Assembly (NCBI GenBank): GCA_025667525.1
Contig: JANFOE010000193.1
Span: 1,116,001 to 1,180,000 of the forward strand
Length of the DNA stretch: 64,000 bases
From: Glebionis coronaria
Taxonomy: Eukaryota > Streptophyta > Magnoliopsida > Asterales > Asteraceae
Reading direction: 5' to 3'
The notes below the pieces were generated by a model that was given only the letters and a program-made list of their open reading frames with translations, was not told the origin of the DNA and did no database searches. The position numbers and the translations under genes were made by a program. The stretch's first letter is position 1. Each line of letters starts with the position of its first letter. This document shows, piece after piece, positions 20,636 to 33,009 of the stretch.

Positions 20636-21985
20636 CCCCCATTTTTCACATGTAATAGCCAGCACAGCTTTTTCTTTATTTTTCAGTTTTTTAATTAATT
20701 TTAGGAGTAGGGTAATTTAGATTTAAATTTCTGAAAATTAGATTAGATTTAATCTTGTATTTTTTATTTCCAGTCAATGTAATTTTATTTTGATTATTAA
20801 TGAAAAATTAGTTTTATCAATTTCGTCTCCATTTTTAATTTCTGTCAAATCTTTAACTACTGTTTTTGTTCGTCATATTATTATTCTATTACTGTTTGTT
20901 AGCTACTGTTTCGCAAGTTATTATAAAAAAAAAAATAATAATAATAAAGGAAAGTGGAAAGATAATTTCCCCCACTGGGAAATTATGAATCTATTGTTCG
21001 GGGTAATATTGGTTCGCGACTGTTGATGAAGCTATTGTTGGTTCATTTGGTTTGATTTTTGATGATGTTCAAGATGATGAATCGCGTTGATTAACGGTGG
21101 TGTTCGTAGTCTCGGTTCAAAAGGAAGCTCAGCGCAATCTTCTTCCCAAGGGCATCCATCAATAGGTTCTCATTCTCCTTTTTCAATTTTATTGTTAAGT
21201 TTTTATTTATTAGTTGTTAATCAGCTTGTTTAGATTAAGTTGTTGAATCTGCTTATATTGTTTGGTTACTATTCATAGTAATGCTATATCTGCCTATGTT
21301 ATATTGTTCTCCAGTTTTTATATGTTTGATTGAGTTATAGTATGCTTAATAGTTTGCTCATTTTATATCTGTTTCTTTGATTTTTGTGTCAGCATTGTTT
21401 GGGTTGTGGTTTATGTGCTTGCTAGGTTTATATTTAGCTTAAGTCTGTTATTGCATTTTAGTCTTTTGTTTCAGCTTATTTTGGTTTTCATTTATAAATG
21501 CTTATTCACTTTACTTATTTATCAACTTATTCGATTTATCAGCTTTTTAGTAGTGAGTTTGTTTGTGTCTATTCTTATTTTCCTATTTAGAATTTGCTTA
21601 TTTACTTTAGCTTATTTGAATTGCTTTCTTGTCTAATAGTCTGTCTTGATTTTTGCTTATTCATCAGTTTGTTTTTTCAGCTTATTTAAGTATAGTCAGT
21701 TTAAGATTTATCCTAGTTTGTTTTATTTAGTTTGCTTATTTCATTTAGATTTGCTCAATTGTTTTTTTTGTCATCTATTTAGTGTATTGATTTTCTACTG
21801 CTTATTTTGTTTTTAAATCTGCTCTTAAGATTAGTTTTAGCTTATTTGAGGTTTTCTGGTTTGCTTATTTTGAGTCTTTTATATTGCTGTTTGGTATTGC
21901 TGATAAGCAACAGATACAATTTATCTGTTGTTTCCAAAATTAAAATTCCAATAAAAAATAATAATAATAAAATAGCATAAATATT

Positions 21986-22056
21986 GGTCCTGGTGGGGAT
22001 CGACCCCCAGACCTCTCGCTTAACGCCTCAACACCTTAACCACTCTGCTAGTAGTC
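21986..22056 (-). repeat. tRNA-like segment in U5 of the outer 5' LTR (antisense)
   Basis: Read on the minus strand it has an A-box-like TAGCAGAGTGGTTAAGG and a B-box-like GGGTCGATCCCC 35 bp later, flanked by GTCTGGGGG / CCCCACCAGGAC. Length (71 bp) and spacing fit a tRNA, but it does not fold as a full cloverleaf that I can name, so it is a tRNA-derived relic and not a gene. The 3' LTR has a different tRNA-like segment at the matching place (56871-56938). Confidence 0.5.
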
Positions 22057-22652
22057 TTTTTGTCTTTAATTCCATTTAGTTTAATTAATATAGGAACTTT
22101 AGGCCTGGCAGTTTTAAATTTATTTAATTACAAGTTTAAGTTTTATTTTAATTTTAATTAAAAAGTTTTAAATTATTTTTTTTTATTCCGTTTTTATTTA
22201 CTTTTCAAAAATATAAAAAGATAAAAAATATCTTATTTAGATTTCTTTTATAATTTTGAATTTATTTTCATTTTATTTGGTTTATTTAAAAATAGTTTAC
22301 ATTTAAAAGTCTTTATTTTAATTTAGTTTTTTTATTAAGAAATTAGTTTTAATTGTGTTTAAGTTTTTAATAGTTTTATTAAAATTAGTTTACATTAGAT
22401 TTTTAAAATTAGTTTTTTTAAAATTTACTTTTATTTAAGAATAGACTTTATTGAAAATGTTTTTAGTTTAAAATTAATTAGAATAAAAGTTTTTATTATT
22501 TAGTAGATTTTAATTAAATATCTTTGAGTTTAAAACACCAATATTTCGTTACCAAAAACAAATCAAATCTAACGTAAGTCCGATTTCAATTCGAGTCGAG
22601 TCGAGGAACGAAAATAGAAATAAAAAAGGGTATACAAAATCTCTTTATCAAA

Positions 22653-22665
22653 TGGCGCCGTTGCC
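22653..22665 (+). other. Primer binding site of the outer element (Athila type)
   Basis: TGGCGCCGTTGCC starts two bases after the 5' LTR. It matches the primer site of the Athila element in this window (TGGCGCCGCTGCC at 41946) with one change. Downstream, the GGGGA that follows in Athila is replaced by GCTTCG. Confidence 0.75.
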
Positions 22666-22934
22666 GCTTCGCTCGTACGATTGACGATTTTTCGTGAAGA
22701 CGTTTGGATTTTGGGATCCGTTCATTTTGAACGTTACGTTTCTGGTTAACAAATCAAAAACACAAAAAAAAATTAAAAAATCACAAAAGCAAACTCTTTC
22801 CTAAGATTTGCACCAAAAAAAAATTAAAAAATCCAAAAGTAATACTTTTCCTAAAGTATTACACCAAAAAATATTCTTCCTTATCCTATATTGTGTTTAA
22901 TTCTTTTCTCTACCCCTCTTATTTATAATTCTTC

Positions 22935-23285
22935 ATGGATTCGTCTTGCGTACGGTGTGAGAGACCATGGCATGGTTTTCAAACATGTCAATGGTGTACT
23001 TGTGAGCGGTGCGGTTTTGACATCGACAATACACAATTTGGATTTTGTCCATTTTGCAATTCAACAAATTCGTACTTCTCCTCTTACAATACTTTCTCAC
23101 CCCCTCCCGTCTATGACAATCCCTATCCTCAACATGCACCGGGTTTTTCTCAATACCCGTGTTGCAATCATTGTGGGGGCCCTCACGATACTTCTTATTG
23201 TCAACCGATGAATTATGAGCCACATCCGTGCTATAATTCCGGTTTTCAAAATTTTGAACCCCCACATCCCACCCTCAATCATTAA
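22935..23285 (+). pseudogene. Outer element protein, Cys-rich N-terminal part
   Basis: 116 codons from an ATG at 22935. There are four CxxC-type pairs: C5-V-R-C8, C18-Q-W-C21, C23-E-R-C26 and C38-P-F-C41, suggesting one or two zinc sites of zinc-ribbon or treble-clef kind. Next come a Tyr/Pro/Ser-rich linker and a zinc knuckle C77-N-H-C80-GGP-H84-DTSY-C89 (CX2CX3HX4C). Athila gag in this window has the same knuckle spacing (CMYCGGGHDFSEC). A TAA at 23283-23285 ends it, but the same frame continues directly into the next entry, so one protein has been split by a stop. It is likely a gag-like or RNA-binding protein. I know similar CxxCGGPH proteins only as retroelement products. Confidence 0.65.
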
Positions 23286-24214
23286 TCCTCTAAGAGAATT
23301 CAACAAATCAATGCTTTGAATGACGAAAGAAAAGCCCTTCTTTTGAAACTTCATGACGGCTTAATTCGACTGACTGAGACATTGGAGGAGCAACAACGAC
23401 AACGACAAGAGCAAGTATCTAATATTAGTGATTATACTCCGCCTCTTGTCCGTTCTTTTTTCTATGATGATGAGGAGGATAATATTTACGATCTCAGTCC
23501 ATCATGTGAGACTACCACTCCTATTCTCGATTCTTCCACTACGGAGACCGATGCCTCTCTCATCATGGGGGATGAGGGTCTTATCACTATTCCTTGTGAC
23601 GAGACTCTTATTCCAATCCAAAGTGAGCCTACGATTGCTTCTGATAGTGACGATGAGTGTGAATCTCTTTCTAGTGATGATTCTTTACCTCCCACCGACA
23701 TCTTGGGAGAAGATTCTTTGGCTTTCTCTAATCCCATTTTTGATCTCGATGATGATTTTACTTCTAGTGATGACGAGTCACTATCCGATGAAGACGTTCC
23801 GAAGGAAAATTTCAAGATTTATTCGAACCCTTTATTTGATTTGGATGACGCCTACATCTCTAGTGAGGTGAATCCTCTCTTTGAAGAGGGGATTGAGGAC
23901 ATTGATAGCTCCGACTCTCTTGCTATTGATGAGCATTCGTTGTTAGCCATGCCACCTCCCATCGTAGAAGAGGTGGAGAGATTTGACCCTACCTTCCGTT
24001 TGATTCGGTCTGGTGAGGTGACGCGGGTGGTAGATATGTCTTATGATATTTCTCATATTATGTTGCCACCCCGTCCTACCGCGTGCACACCCAAGCAAGT
24101 GGTGTATCGCTTTTACTCTCCACATTTCATACCGGGAAATTAGGATGAGTGATTTGACCCGGGAGGTGAAAATGACCATTCTATGATTGATACCTTTACG
24201 GCTTTGCCGAATAG
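23286..24214 (+). pseudogene. Outer element protein, coiled-coil and acidic part (cut by Tekay-2)
   Basis: Same frame as the previous entry. It starts with a short coiled coil (LNDERKALLLKLHDGLIRL, then TLEEQQRQRQEQ), then about 200 residues rich in Asp, Glu and Ser with repeated SNPIFDLDDDF / SNPLFDLDDAY / VNPLFEEG-type units, so a [SV]NP-[IL]-F-DLDD motif is present three times. A TAG (24141-24143) and a TGA (24150-24152) interrupt it. The frame then runs to the Tekay-2 insertion at 24214, within the codon after ALPN. No enzymatic motif is seen. The acidic repeats might bind basic partners, but that is a guess. Confidence 0.6.
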
Positions 24215-27200
24215 TGTGACAATCCGTCAATTTATGGTCGATATTTTATTCTCAATATTTATTTGAAAACATTATTTTAATGTTACAATATGAACTCACT
24301 TATTTTTAGGAAGAAATTTGGATTTACGTCTTGAAGTAGCATCGACTACGTCTAAACCGGAGGATTCTACATTACGTGCTTACGTTTACATACACCGTCT
24401 TTGGTGACAGTCCGACATTTCAGAAAATAAATTTATCCGTGAATATTATTTTGGAGTTCTAAATTTGTGTTGGTTCATAAACTCACAAATTTACGAGAAG
24501 AGATTAGGACTTACGATTTTATTTTAACGTCCTTTACGACTAAACCGGAAACCCTAGGATTACGTATTTACGTTTTCGAACTCCGTTTTTGATGAGACAA
24601 TTTTTATTAGATTCGTTTTGTGCCGTTGATTCATAATTTATAAAAACGTTTTTCGTAAAATGACCCGAGGGCACGCAAATCGAGGAAACTAGAATCGAGG
24701 AGTACCCGTAATTTAATGGGATGAGACAAGTGGGACACTTGTCCCACCCCCGCTCCAAAACCGGCCTAACTAGTACACCACACACTTGATGTGTCATGTG
24801 TAAGCTAACATAGCTTACAAATGTACTTAGCTTAGCATGTAAGCTTACCACATCTCAAAACCACTAGCAACTTACCACTCATCTCATTTCTCACATGCAA
24901 AACAACTACGATTTCCTCTCTACTCTTCATATGTGCCATCCACTTTACCACCATAAACACCCCATTCATACAAAATTCAACCACAAATCCTATGTTATTT
25001 ACCTATATGTTGAAGCCCTCTTGAAACCCTATTGATTGGTGGTGATTATAACATCCAAGGAGGAGTTTCCATGAAGTCTTGAGGCTGATTTTCCATAAGG
25101 AGTATATGAAGATTGGTGGTCTTGAAGATGGTCTTGGCTATGCACGAGTTTCTCCATCCAAATCCATGTCAAACTCATAACCAACATCAACTTGATGGTA
25201 TAAAGATTGTCCTCCTCATCCTCTTGTTATTTTTGGTTATGTAATCATGTATTTTCTTTCCTATTTTATATGTTTATGATGATTATATGACGATAAAAGT
25301 ATTGTGTGGGGATTTGTTGTTGATAAACATGCTTAAAAAGGTGAAAAACTATAAGAAACAAGGTTAAAATCTTGCTTAATTTAGATGGCTGTATAAAACA
25401 GTAAAGAAACATGTCATGAACTGATAAAATGATGAAGTAGAATGGATTTACAGTAAGCTATGGGTCTTGTACACATGTGGAGAGTTGGCCATGCAATGGA
25501 ATCATTGTAATGAGTGAGATATGATCAAAACAAGTTTAGAGTACCAGTCTGAGTTTACTGTTTTGGACGAATTTTAGAAAATACTTAAAGGATGATTTAA
25601 CAGTAGCTATAGAAGAGTTAATTGGAGCACATATCATGTAGTTTATGTGATAAAAATTGGAGCTTCTATCTTCATATAAAACTCTAGATATGGCAGTTTT
25701 GGTGAAAGTGAAGATAAAAATCAGATTTTGGAAATTAAAGTATAATACTATTATATAAGCACTCAAAATTTAATAGTATAAAATATAAATTAAAACCCAA
25801 TAACTTATATAATACATTTATATAAATATGTACAATGGTAAATAAGTAGACATTTTTTAAAAATGGTAACTTGTTAAGTTTTATAAGTTATAAAACTATA
25901 AACATGATTTTTACGACTTTTTCGGCTATTACCGTAAAATTAACGTTTTTGTTAAATAAAACTTAGACGGTTGGACCCGTCTAATGTAAACTTTTATAAA
26001 CACATATACTGATATATAAACATATATAACAAGTAAAAAACGATAAAAACCCGAACTATAGGACATACGGACATTAACGAGCTAAGTAAACATATTGGAC
26101 TAATAATTGGACTAAATAAGTTAAACACTTATAAAAAGAACTTATTGGGCTTAACCCATTTAGGCCCAACTTGTAAAGTGTAGATACTGATAATATAAGT
26201 ATAACATGGATTAATACAAGTTAAAGAACTTATAATAAGTTTATTAGACTTAAAACACGTAAATAGGTAAAACTAGTAAACTAGTATAAAAGTTATCGAC
26301 ATATAACACTAAAATGAGTAAACGAGAATATTAAATCCACTTGATCATCATATATATATAATCATCATATGTATACATAATTGTTATTTTTATAAAGTCA
26401 TTGGACATGAGTCTAAGACGAGTATTATTTGTCTAGGTTTCCGTGATTGAAGCACGTACCGTACGTCCGAATTGCCGATAACCCGCCTTCACACATCAAC
26501 GTGAGTTCATAGCCTCGCACTCTTTTAAATGTTTTATAAATGCTTTATAAACCCGCGAGGGAGATAACATGTTAGTTTTTATAAACTTAGGACACCATTT
26601 GTCCCGATTGTTTGTTTATTGATTTTGGACCCGAATGATTGAATGACCCGATTGTATGACCCGATAAATGATTAAAGGACCTGATAGATGAAATTAAATG
26701 GATTATTAAAGTTAGGTTATGTCACTAAAAGTCCCATTAGCATGAATTGTGAACTACCGAGATTTGGTAGACGCTTATGCATTTAATAGTACTATTTGGG
26801 GACGATCACCCCAGTTCGCGACTTGACGGATGATCCCCGTCGTGCCACGTTGATTGGTAAGCGAATTTATGTATGAGAAGATTTCCATAGCGTGACCTTT
26901 GTGACGACACGCTACTTTAGATGGGAAAATTTGGTATCGGGTTAGCTACCCGTTTTGGTTTTAGTAAGGTAACAATGTCATGCGGCTTATAATAGTCCAA
27001 ATTAACGAAATACTAATAGACGCTCCGAATTACGCTGTATTGCCTGACTAGCAATACAGGGTCATACTATTGATATTATGTTCGTGTTTTGGTTTTCATA
27101 ACCATATTCATATAACGGTTTTTATTTTCATACAACGTCATAAGACGTATAGTATGATGTTTTTACGACATTGGATCGTATAATGATTTTTAAGGCAAAC

Positions 27201-27652
27201 GCCTATATTATGATTTTGATGAAAATTTGTATAAAATGACTTTGGCTATTTTATGGCCTATTAAAATGATTTGTACAAAATGATTTTCAGTAATAATTTT
27301 ATATTGATATATTATATTGATGGATTTTATGAAACTCTATGAATTCACTCGGCGTTATCGCTAACCTTTTCTTTTAACATGTTTTATCTCAGGTACTTGA
27401 AGGTAATTCTCAGAAAGACAACAAGAATTCATGGCCCGCACGTAAACAATAATTTCCATTCAAATACTTTGTAAAACTTTGTATGAAATAATATGACTTG
27501 GGACCGATGTAACTTTGATATTTATGAATGGAAATTCTTTATTAATAAACGACGCGATTTTTATGCGTTGTCTATGATGTGAGTAATGTGCTATCCCGTA
27601 ACACCAACGAGTCTTCCGCTGTACTGAGTTGTATAAATTTGGGAGTGTTACA
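24215..27652 (+). repeat. Tekay-2 5' LTR
   Basis: Starts TGTGACAATCCGTC and ends GGGAGTGTTACA. It contains the Tekay block ATAGCCTCGCACTC ... AACCCGCGAGGGAG near 26508-26572 and the sequence AACACCAACGAGTCTTCCGCTG close to its end. Confidence 0.9.
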
Positions 27653-27655
27653 GTT

Positions 27656-27667
27656 TGGTACCAGAGC
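27656..27667 (+). other. Primer binding site of Tekay-2
   Basis: TGGTACCAGAGC three bases after the 5' LTR, the same variant of the initiator-Met-type site as in Tekay-1. Confidence 0.85.
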
Positions 27668-27899
27668 TCTCGTTATAGAGAACGAAAGATTTTTAAAACC
27701 AAGGTTTTGAATAAAACATTTCAAAATCTTTTAACTATAAACATTTTTCTAAAAATGTCTAAAAATCTTTTGACTATAACGGTGCCGAAGAATTCCCGAG
27801 TTACCGACAAGGCCAGACTGAGAAGTGTTATTTTAATATATATATAACTTGGATTATATATATATGATGTAATTGTATTACATGATTGTTTGATGATTA

Positions 27900-30800
27900 T
27901 TTTGATATTTATACAAGGTATTTATACGACGTAGATTGTCACAATGTACCCTAAATCCCCTAGTAAATTAATCTAAGCTATTCTCATAGGAATTCTAGCT
28001 ATCCTAGATTTAAACCAAGTTGTGGATATTTATGATCCCAACAAATGGTTGATATTCGTAGAAATGTAGATATAAGTTGATTGTGATATTAAGAAGAATT
28101 GGCGAGATTAAATCTGATATCGATGTCATGACAATCTTTCCTTATAGAGTGGAGTTTGACAAAACGTTACCACCTAGAAAGATGTCATCTGATTCGTTGT
28201 CATCCAATTCTTAAATTAAAATCGAAAGGGTGAATGTTGCACTTGAGGCTGTCATTGGAACCATTACCCAAAAGTCTCATGGCACTAGTACCTTTCCGAG
28301 AAGTCTAGTTGAATGATCAAGTCATTTCATACTAGTGACTCATTTGATAATTGTTGTTGTAAGAGCTATAGGATTGGAAATTAAGTGTTGAATCATATTG
28401 AACTTTTATTGCCCTTTTAAGGCCTAAGAATAAAGATGAAAATATTGGAAAATGAGGTAGGATATCGAATTGAGTATAAGTTGATTGAAACTTGAATAAA
28501 GTAAAATTTAACCTGTATGGAATACGAGATTGATAAGAGGAAGTCGTTAAGTACTGTGATTAGATTATAAGGATTTAATTGATTGTTGATTCGTGTTAAG
28601 GGTTGTTCCTAAGCCATTGTCCACTGACGAGGATGCCCAGTGTCCAATAAATAAATTGAAGAAATCTTCTTCTGAATTGAGACCGATGGATCTTCTGGGA
28701 GATGTGGAACACCTAATGACTCTTGTAGATTAGTATTCATTGTGGTATCTTTTAAAAATCCCTAACCTAACTGAGACTTCAGTTGGTCGGATGAGTTATG
28801 AGAATTGTATGGCATAGTGACACATAATGTGTTACGGTACAATTTGACTTGTTTGTGATTAATAAAAAGACTACCTTTGATTGCTAAATTCTACATGTAT
28901 CGATGTTATCTATCTTTTATTGCTTCATCCTAATGTTCGCATTAGTGATGCAACCATTGAACAAGTACTCATCTTGAATTGAGTTACGTTGTGAATTATT
29001 CTTCGTGAGTGCCATCGAGGTCATGAACCTTATGATTATTTGGCTAAAGCTCATTTCCTATCGTATTGTATTTAATTCTTGGTGAACAACTCTTCATCAC
29101 TCTTTTGCAGATCACACATTGTTTTTATAAAATATCTTTTGAGAAAATTTAATTTTCATCACAATAAGGATTATTCAAGGTGAGATTTATAAGTGATTGA
29201 TATTAAAATGAAGTTGTTTATGAGACGCTTTGGAAACTTAATTGTTCTCATAACAAAGAAAATCTTTGTAAATTTATTTTTGATTTTTATTTAAGAATTA
29301 AGTATGAAAATGATTTTATTACAAACATGATGATAAAATTTTGACGAACTGAGTATTGCATCGTTAATCTTGAAATTGTATATAGTTGCGCGCCTACATA
29401 CAATTTGGAATGGACCATGCAAGACTAATTAGTAGTCACCCTAAAACTAATGAATAAACACTACATTTTATTTGAAGATTGTGAAAGATTAAATTTTATG
29501 AGATCTGCAAGAAGTGAAAAATAGGGACATAGTGTTAGGGACACCTACATATGTGCCTGTAGCATCTATTCTTCCGAGTCGAATTTACTCATCAGTGGAA
29601 ATTGTCTTATTTGACAATTGACAATTCTTTCTTGTCCAATTCTCCCGTAGTGAGATTCTTAGGAAAAGTATCTGATTACCGAGTATTGATACCCGACTAG
29701 ATGTATTGACGTTCTTATCATTTCTTATGATTTGATTTCATTTGAATGACCTGGGTAACGATCCGAGGAGCTTTCGAATGCGTACTCAAATTCATGAAAA
29801 CATGGGATATATTCATATTCGTAAATGTTTTCGTCTGTATCTGATTTGAAATTCTCTCGCGTAGATTATGCGTTGGCCTTACTCTTTTAAGGTTAGTTAT
29901 GTCTCCTGATACCCTTGAATTTGCGAAGGATTATGAGTTATTATTAGTCTTTTGAGAAGTTCACATCTTATCGACGGCAAAAAAACTGAAAAGTTGATAG
30001 TGCCAGTAGAATGGATTGATTGATTATGACATGACGACATTGTCTTAATTGATGGGAACTCGAATAGAATTCCCCTAAGTGATAAGATGTTGATTATCAA
30101 AAGTGATCTAAATAATTCTTGATGGATGATCATATCCTGCATTTAGACTTGAAATTTTACCATGAATGATTGTGAATTAGTCATAGATATTGTAATCTAG
30201 AAGAACCTAATATGAATTTATTAAAAGATGTTTTCGTTATCTGAAACTTTAGGAAGTATTTGTTGAGGAATTACCTAGACTTTTGCCATTAAGGCAAGTT
30301 GAAATTGGTATTGATTATATTTCCGGTGCTGCACTTGTGGCTTGTGCACTGTACGTCAGCACCATCTGAATTTAAGGAATTACCGTACAACTGAGAGAGT
30401 TGTCGGAGAAAGATTTTATTCTACCAAGCCTGTCATCATGAAGAGCTATGGTGTTATCATTCCTTATATTTATAGATTACTGTTAACTGAGTAAATTGAC
30501 AATCGAAAACGATATCCATAACTCGAAATGGAAGATTTGTTCGATCATTTACAAGGTTTTAGTGTATGTTTTAAAGATTTGATTCACGGCATGGTTATCA
30601 TCAACGTCGCGTCCGCGAAAAGGATTATCTATTCCAATCACTACATCCGATACTTGTAATGAACATTATGAGTTTCACGTGATGCCGTTTGGATTGACTA
30701 ATGCACATGTAGTATTCATAAATTGGATGGAACACGTGTGTAGGCTGTAAAGTGATAAATTCATGCTTGCGATCATTAAGGACTATTTGTTTGTTTATAA

Positions 30801-32990
30801 GAATAAGAATGAGTTAATAATTATTTATAGACTGCCTTAAATTGGCCGAAAAATAAAAACATTTACCTTGAATAATTAACATGAGATTAAAGACTTAATC
30901 CTTTACATTATTTGACCGTGGAATTAAAAGATAATGGAATATAAATTGACTCTTCAAAATTTAGAAGTCATTTAGAACTTTGAGTTATACTAAAAAGAAA
31001 GTACAAATATATTTTGACAAATGTTTTAACAAAGGATTTTAAGGGATTATTCCCTTATACACAAACCATTTAACTAAACTTCTGTTTAGGGGTAAATGTT
31101 TGTGTATACCCCAAGATAACCTAAGAGAGATTGAGGAAACCTTTTAAACCATGACTTAAAATTTGAAACGACAATTTTTGCTTTTCAAATAAGAAAATTT
31201 TGACCAAAGTGTAACCAAAGATTTTTCGAACATTTACGAATCTTAATAATCATTTTCGATAAATCAACAAAAAAATCGTGTTAATTAAATTCAAATTTTA
31301 TTTTGAACACCTTTATATAATTGGAAAAACTAAGAAAATTCAAAAACTTTTGTGTTTACGTTTCATAAAAATTAAATATTTATTTAATTAGTTGTAATAA
31401 TTATCGACGCTTTAAAACGTCAGATTAAGCAAAACTGATAAGAATGATAGTGGAGACAAAACTAAAACTTAGAAAATATAAAGAAATAATTTTGAATAAA
31501 TACGGTTATGATATTTATTTCACCAGGAAAGTGAACGTAATTACTGACACGTTATGTAGAAAAGGATAAAGAACCAATTGGGACATGTTGCTTAATAATG
31601 AGATGCAAAATAAATTGCCGAACGATATAAAAATAAACAATGTTTGTAAAAAGGATAATATAGATAATAAAAAGGGATTCGCGACTAATATGAATCATTA
31701 AGATTGAGAAGCTGATGGCATTAAATGTTTTAAAGGGCCGTTTATGGTTGCCTAAATATGGAAGATTGTGAGATGTAGTTAAATTGGAAATCTTGTAAGT
31801 ATAAGTATTATATGTATGTCATTTTTGATTAGAAGTATCTGTGACTGAAGAATTTGTACTAATGGCAAATTATGAAGGCAGACATCACCTCATACATTAG
31901 TAAATGTCTAGCTATTGCAAAGGTCATCATCTGAATTTGATTCGATTTGGGTCATCGTCGACAGACTGACCAAATCTGCTAATATCATTCCCGTTAATGA
32001 TAAATGCAAAAGAGTTATGTAAACATAGTGTGTCAGTATCGAACATCTTTATCAAGATCCTCGCTTCGCATCGAATTTCTAGAGATTTGCTCAAAAATCA
32101 TTGAGAACGAACCTTGATGAGAGTACTATGTACCACCCCAATCGAAGGGACGAGGTAAAGTAACGATACAAAGTAATATAAGTGTTGTTTTATGTTTGAA
32201 TGAATGACCTTTGGTAATAGACCGTATAATCGTTTTCCTTTGGAGAGATTATCATTGATAATCATCGTGTTAGGATTGAGATCGAATCTTGTTAGGATCT
32301 ATATTAGAGCATCTGTAAGCAGGAGTTGAGATGAAGACACCCGACATACACCCATTGTGAGTTGGACATGTCTTTTAGGTTTAAGGTTTCCTATGATGGC
32401 GAACCTAACCTTACAAAATATTTGACCCGCGAGATCTGAAATGATTGTTGAAATTTGGATTTGATTAATGACAACCGGTAATGGGCAAGAGGTTATGTGA
32501 ATATGAAATGTAGATCTTGAAGTGCCAAAAGGGTAGCGAAGTTATGCCACAATTTTTAACCTTGGAAAAATGAATTCATGATTTGACAAATCATGGGATA
32601 TAAGTCCCCGATGTATGGGACCATTGAGATGATGTGAAAGACTGGTTTGAAAGGCATATAAGCTGGATCTACCCATGGAATTCAAGAGATGCGTGAATTA
32701 TGTTTCGTATATCGAACTTGATGAAATATCTATCAAGTGAAAATCTGATTGTTCTTAGTAAAGCTTAGATCGGCGAAAAGTTGCATTCATCAAAAACCAG
32801 TGAACATCATGGATAGAGAAAGTAAGTCAACATTTAGCCTGATCTTATTCCCGTAGTTATGTTTGATGAAACTCGCGTATTATAAGGGATTACACTTGTG
32901 AGAAAAGACCAAATGTGGAGGAAATACCCACATGGCTTTAACTCTATAAGAAGCGAGTAGTAAGGTAAGATGATCTTTGAGGACAAAGAT
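27900..32990 (+). pseudogene. Tekay-2 gag-pol relic
   Basis: No frame stays open for more than about 80 codons, but the pol order can be followed. Near 30265-30440 there is RT N-terminal sequence (LPRLLP, VEIGIDYISGAA, SAPSEFKELP). Near 30670-30750 is [16 protein letters not shown]. Near 31937-31985 is the integrase piece [15 protein letters not shown], and near 32120 a degraded STMYHP. Near 32595-32640 is SPRCMGPFEM (GPF/Y) and near 32805-32825 VNIMDRE from the chromodomain. Gag is not recognisable. The FIDD box near 30765-30800 is lost. Decay is much heavier than the LTR divergence predicts. Confidence 0.7.
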
Positions 32991-33009
32991 CCTGTTTAGG
33001 GGTAAATGC
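32987..33009 (+). other. Polypurine tract region of Tekay-2
   Basis: GATCCTGTTTAGGGGTAAATGC directly before the 3' LTR start TGTGACAATCC. The actual purine run (AGGGGTAAA) is short. A very similar CTTCTGTTTAGGGGTAAATG occurs internally near 31079-31100. Confidence 0.5.

Larger units (their letters stand above)
19510..22650 (+). repeat. Outer element 5' LTR
   Basis: 3141 bp, from TAATAAGTGTGAAAAC to ...TTTATCA. The first 1.62 kb (to about 21135) matches the 3' LTR with about 1.7% differences by eye. The remaining 1.5 kb matches only in general make-up (repeated GCTTATTT-rich sequence, then A/T-rich sequence). It has a TATA box at 20628 and an antisense tRNA-like segment at 21986-22056. The terminus carries the inverted repeat AAGTGTGAAAACACTT. 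Confidence 0.8.

Noticed and set aside
20103..20649. Several 60-85 codon frames around 20100-20650, repeated at 55040-55670
   Set aside because: They lie in U3 of the outer LTR, exist in both LTRs with different frames because of indels, and show no domain. They span the promoter.
23486..23815. Ser-rich 109-codon minus-strand frame
   Set aside because: It is the antisense shadow of the acidic Asp/Ser region of the outer element's protein.
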